Source: Flavobacteriales bacterium (GTDB taxonomy: Bacteria > Bacteroidota > Bacteroidia > Flavobacteriales > Flavobacteriaceae). Taken from it: DNA of 43,721 nucleotides. The position numbers and the translations under genes are program-made. The notes beneath the pieces were generated by a model. That model had not been told where the DNA came from, ran no database searches, and was given only the letters and a program-made list of their open reading frames with translations. Positions 42,032 to 43,721 of the stretch are shown piece after piece. Where the stretch lies: assembly GCA_027039975.1 (NCBI GenBank), contig JALWFE010000047.1, positions 1-43,721 on the forward strand. The letters run 5' to 3'. The first letter of the stretch is position 1, and every line of letters starts with the position of its first letter.

Positions 42032-42091
42032 CCATAAAAGTATTGAAAGGTCATAAAAGTCAAATTCTTTTAATTTTTTATATCTTTTTTT
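42032..42091. repeat. 63-base repeat, copy C (3' end degenerate)
   Basis: The first 30 bases match copies A and B; the right arm has decayed to a T-rich TATCTTTTTTT. It starts 97 bases after copy B, just downstream of ruvB. Confidence 0.75.
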
Positions 42092-42121
42092 GATTGTAAA
42101 TTATAAAAATCAACACAAAAT

Positions 42122-43147
42122 TTAAAACAAACTGTCTTGACCGGGATTTTTAAATTTTCCAAGGTGTTTGTAAGCCAATTCGGTAGCTTCACGGCCACGT
42201 GGTGTTCGCATTAAAAAACCTTCTTGGATTAGAAATGGTTCGTAAACCTCTTCGATAGTCTCGGCATTTTCACCTACGGCAGTTGCCAAAGTACTGATAC
42301 CAACCGGTCCGCCTTTAAATTTATCGATAATAGTGGTTAGAATTTTATTATCCATTTCATCCAGCCCGTGTTCATCCACATTAAGGGCTTTTAAAGCGTA
42401 TTTGGCTATTTCGATAGTTATTTTTCCATCGCCTTTGATTTGAGCAAAATCCCTGACACGCCGCAATAGAGCATTGGCGATACGGGGTGTCCCGCGACTG
42501 CGACCGGCAATTTCGATAGCCGCTTCCATCGTTATGGGAACTTTGAGAATACCGGCACTACGTTGGACTATTTGTGTCAAAAGCTCTTTTGTATAATAAT
42601 TCAGTCGCGCCGTGATACCGAACCGCGCCCGCATAGGAGCTGTCAACAATCCCGAACGGGTGGTAGCACCTACCAGTGTAAAGGGTTCCAAATGAATCTG
42701 AACCGTCCGGGCATTCGGACCGCTTTCTATCATAATATCGATACGGTAATCTTCCATAGCCGAATACAAATACTCTTCGACCACAGGCGACAACCGGTGT
42801 ATTTCGTCTATAAACAAAACATCACGCGGTTCAAGATTCGTCAACAAACCGGCCAAATCACCCGGCTTATCCAAAACTGGACCGGAAGTAATCTTTAAAT
42901 TCACATCCAATTCATTGGCTAAAATATGCGCCAAAGTAGTCTTACCCAATCCCGGCGGACCATGAAATAACGTATGATCCAAAGCTTCACCCCGTTGATT
43001 AGCCGCTTGAACAAACACTCTTAAATTTTCAATAACTTGTTCTTGTCCCGTAAAATCGTCAAAACGTAAAGGACGCAGTTTCTTCTCTACTTCCAAATCA
43101 GCTTGTGCCAAACGGCTTTTATCAGGATCCAAATTTTGATTACGCAT
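42122..43147 (-). CDS. ruvB: Holliday junction DNA helicase RuvB
   Basis: RuvB is the AAA+ motor that drives branch migration of Holliday junctions with RuvA. The 341-residue protein has [12 protein letters not shown], Walker A GPPGLGKT (63-70), Walker B LFIDE (111-115), sensor 1 GATTRSGLL with PMRARFGI, and the C-terminal winged helix ([34 protein letters not shown]). Length is normal. A -7 box lies about 21 bases upstream. ruvA is not in the window. Confidence 0.97.
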   Translation of the reverse strand: MRNQNLDPDKSRLAQADLEVEKKLRPLRFDDFTGQEQVIENLRVFVQAANQRGEALDHTLFHGPPGLGKTTLAHILANELDVNLKITSGPVLDKPGDLAGLLTNLEPRDVLFIDEIHRLSPVVEEYLYSAMEDYRIDIMIESGPNARTVQIHLEPFTLVGATTRSGLLTAPMRARFGITARLNYYTKELLTQIVQRSAGILKVPITMEAAIEIAGRSRGTPRIANALLRRVRDFAQIKGDGKITIEIAKYALKALNVDEHGLDEMDNKILTTIIDKFKGGPVGISTLATAVGENAETIEEVYEPFLIQEGFLMRTPRGREATELAYKHLGKFKNPGQDSLF

Positions 43148-43533
43148 ACACTATGATTAAAAGTAGTCAAATTTACGAAATTTAATACTAAATTGTTACT
43201 TTGGGACAATTCTATTACTAGAGTCTGCTAAAAAGCTCGGAAACGATGTACTATCACGATAGTCATAAAATGCAAGGATTTTGTATGTTTAGATTGAAAA
43301 ATCTTACATTTATTAAAGATAAAATACCTATAAAATAATTATTAACACTTAAAGCATTTTTTTAGCATGCACTTAGTTAAAAAAATAATATATTGTAAAA
43401 ATTGTAAAGTTTGTAATTTAATATTCATAAAATTAACAAATAGAGCATATTTATTCTTTTATTTATTTACTTATTTGTATTTTTTTTATTACTTTAGTGC
43501 TTTATTTTTAAAATATTAATCATTTTGCGTATT
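43148..43533. other. AT-rich intergenic region between ruvB and the last gene
   Basis: These 386 bases separate two divergent genes. Apart from the ruvB -7 box, I see no gene, RNA or repeat family shared with the rest of the window. A weak TACTTTAG at 43490-43497 could be a -7 box for the right-hand gene. Confidence 0.5.
43168..43175 (-). promoter_or_regulatory. -7 box of ruvB
   Basis: TAAATTTG on the minus strand is a perfect TAnnTTTG, 20 bases before the ruvB ATG. No TTG lies at the usual distance. Confidence 0.5.
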
Positions 43534-43721
43534 ATGGCAAAAAGAAATTTTTTAGAAGATCTGGTCAAAAGTTTAACCCAAGGAGAATTGAAAAAATTCT
43601 CTTTCTACACAAAAAATATCTCTTCCAAAAAAAATTACTTGGAAATATTTAATGATATCAGAAAAAACAAGACCAACAATACCAAAAAATATGATAATAA
43701 ATATGCCCAACAACGCCGCTA
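43534..43721 (+). CDS. N-terminal part of an unidentified protein, cut by the window end
   Basis: An ATG at 43534 opens a frame that stays open for 62 codons to the window edge: AKRNFLEDLVKSLTQGELKK, then FSFYTKNISS. The part seen is helical, lysine- and asparagine-rich, without signal peptide or membrane helix. The family cannot be named from this fragment. Confidence 0.6.
   Translation, partial: MAKRNFLEDLVKSLTQGELKKFSFYTKNISSKKNYLEIFNDIRKNKTNNTKKYDNKYAQQRR

Noticed and set aside
1-43721. tRNA, rRNA or tmRNA genes
   Set aside because: All longer gaps were read on both strands; none shows a cloverleaf or rRNA-like sequence. A covariance-model scan would be decisive.

Overview
The window is chromosomal DNA of a member of the Bacteroidota. 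Three signs support this. Many genes have the phylum's promoter: a -7 box TAnnTTTG, in the best cases with TTG 18-21 bases upstream. Shine-Dalgarno sites are not obvious. The gene set includes LpxB and WaaA for lipid A, a split transketolase, a GlmU-like protein, a RemB/Wzi-like outer-membrane protein, a DUF6913 protein and lipocalin-like lipoproteins. The DNA is AT-rich. Genus cannot be told from the sequence; the RemB-like and DUF6913 proteins lean towards Flavobacteriia or relatives.

Layout. 1-8.8 kb: apbE (flavinylation), lpxB (lipid A), glmS with an orphan sensor kinase, an M17 aminopeptidase, a lone DUF6364-type antitoxin and a Ca2+/Na+ exchanger. 8.8-10.5 kb: interspersed repeats, then pnuC and a NadR-like kinase coupled for nicotinamide riboside uptake and phosphorylation. 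10.5-14.3 kb: a lipoprotein with a textbook terminator, acs, greA (with a hairpin leader) and coaD. 14.3-16.8 kb: an accessory stretch with a solo AAA ATPase carrying a DUF234 nuclease-like domain, bracketed by palindromes, and the remnant of a Fic-family gene. 16.8-29.6 kb: ileS, a fructosamine-kinase-like gene, a GlmU-like gene, rpe, a Nudix hydrolase, galE with a coupled FAD oxidoreductase, a broken beta-barrel gene, and dnaN-waaA-esterase. 29.6-33.6 kb: nadE, a 770-base repeat island and the RemB/Wzi-like gene. 33.7-36.7 kb: a split transketolase interrupted by repeats, followed by DUF721 and DUF6913 genes. 36.8-43.7 kb: a lipoprotein, an amidinotransferase-like enzyme, a lytic transglycosylase, a small unrecognised pair (winged-helix-like protein with an in-frame stop plus PD-(D/E)XK nuclease), queG, a GxxExxY gene flanked by 63-base repeats, ruvB, and the start of a gene cut by the window edge.

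Most genes are housekeeping: cell envelope precursors (glmS, lpxB, waaA, galE, lytic transglycosylase), NAD and CoA supply (pnuC, NadR-like kinase, nadE, coaD), pentose phosphates (rpe, transketolase), translation and tRNA modification (ileS, queG), and replication, transcription and repair (dnaN, greA, ruvB). The unusual content lies between genes. At least six families of short repeats fill the gaps: 89-base tandem units, a 92-base element with terminal inverted repeats, a CACTGAGCCTGTCGAAGTG-type repeat, and 8-10 base simple arrays. In two places a repeat reaches into an apparent reading frame, supplying one stop codon and creating one false N-terminal extension. The best candidate for an undescribed system is the two-gene HTH/nuclease cassette at 39.4-40.4 kb, though one of its genes appears to be interrupted. 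I found no tRNA, rRNA or CRISPR array.
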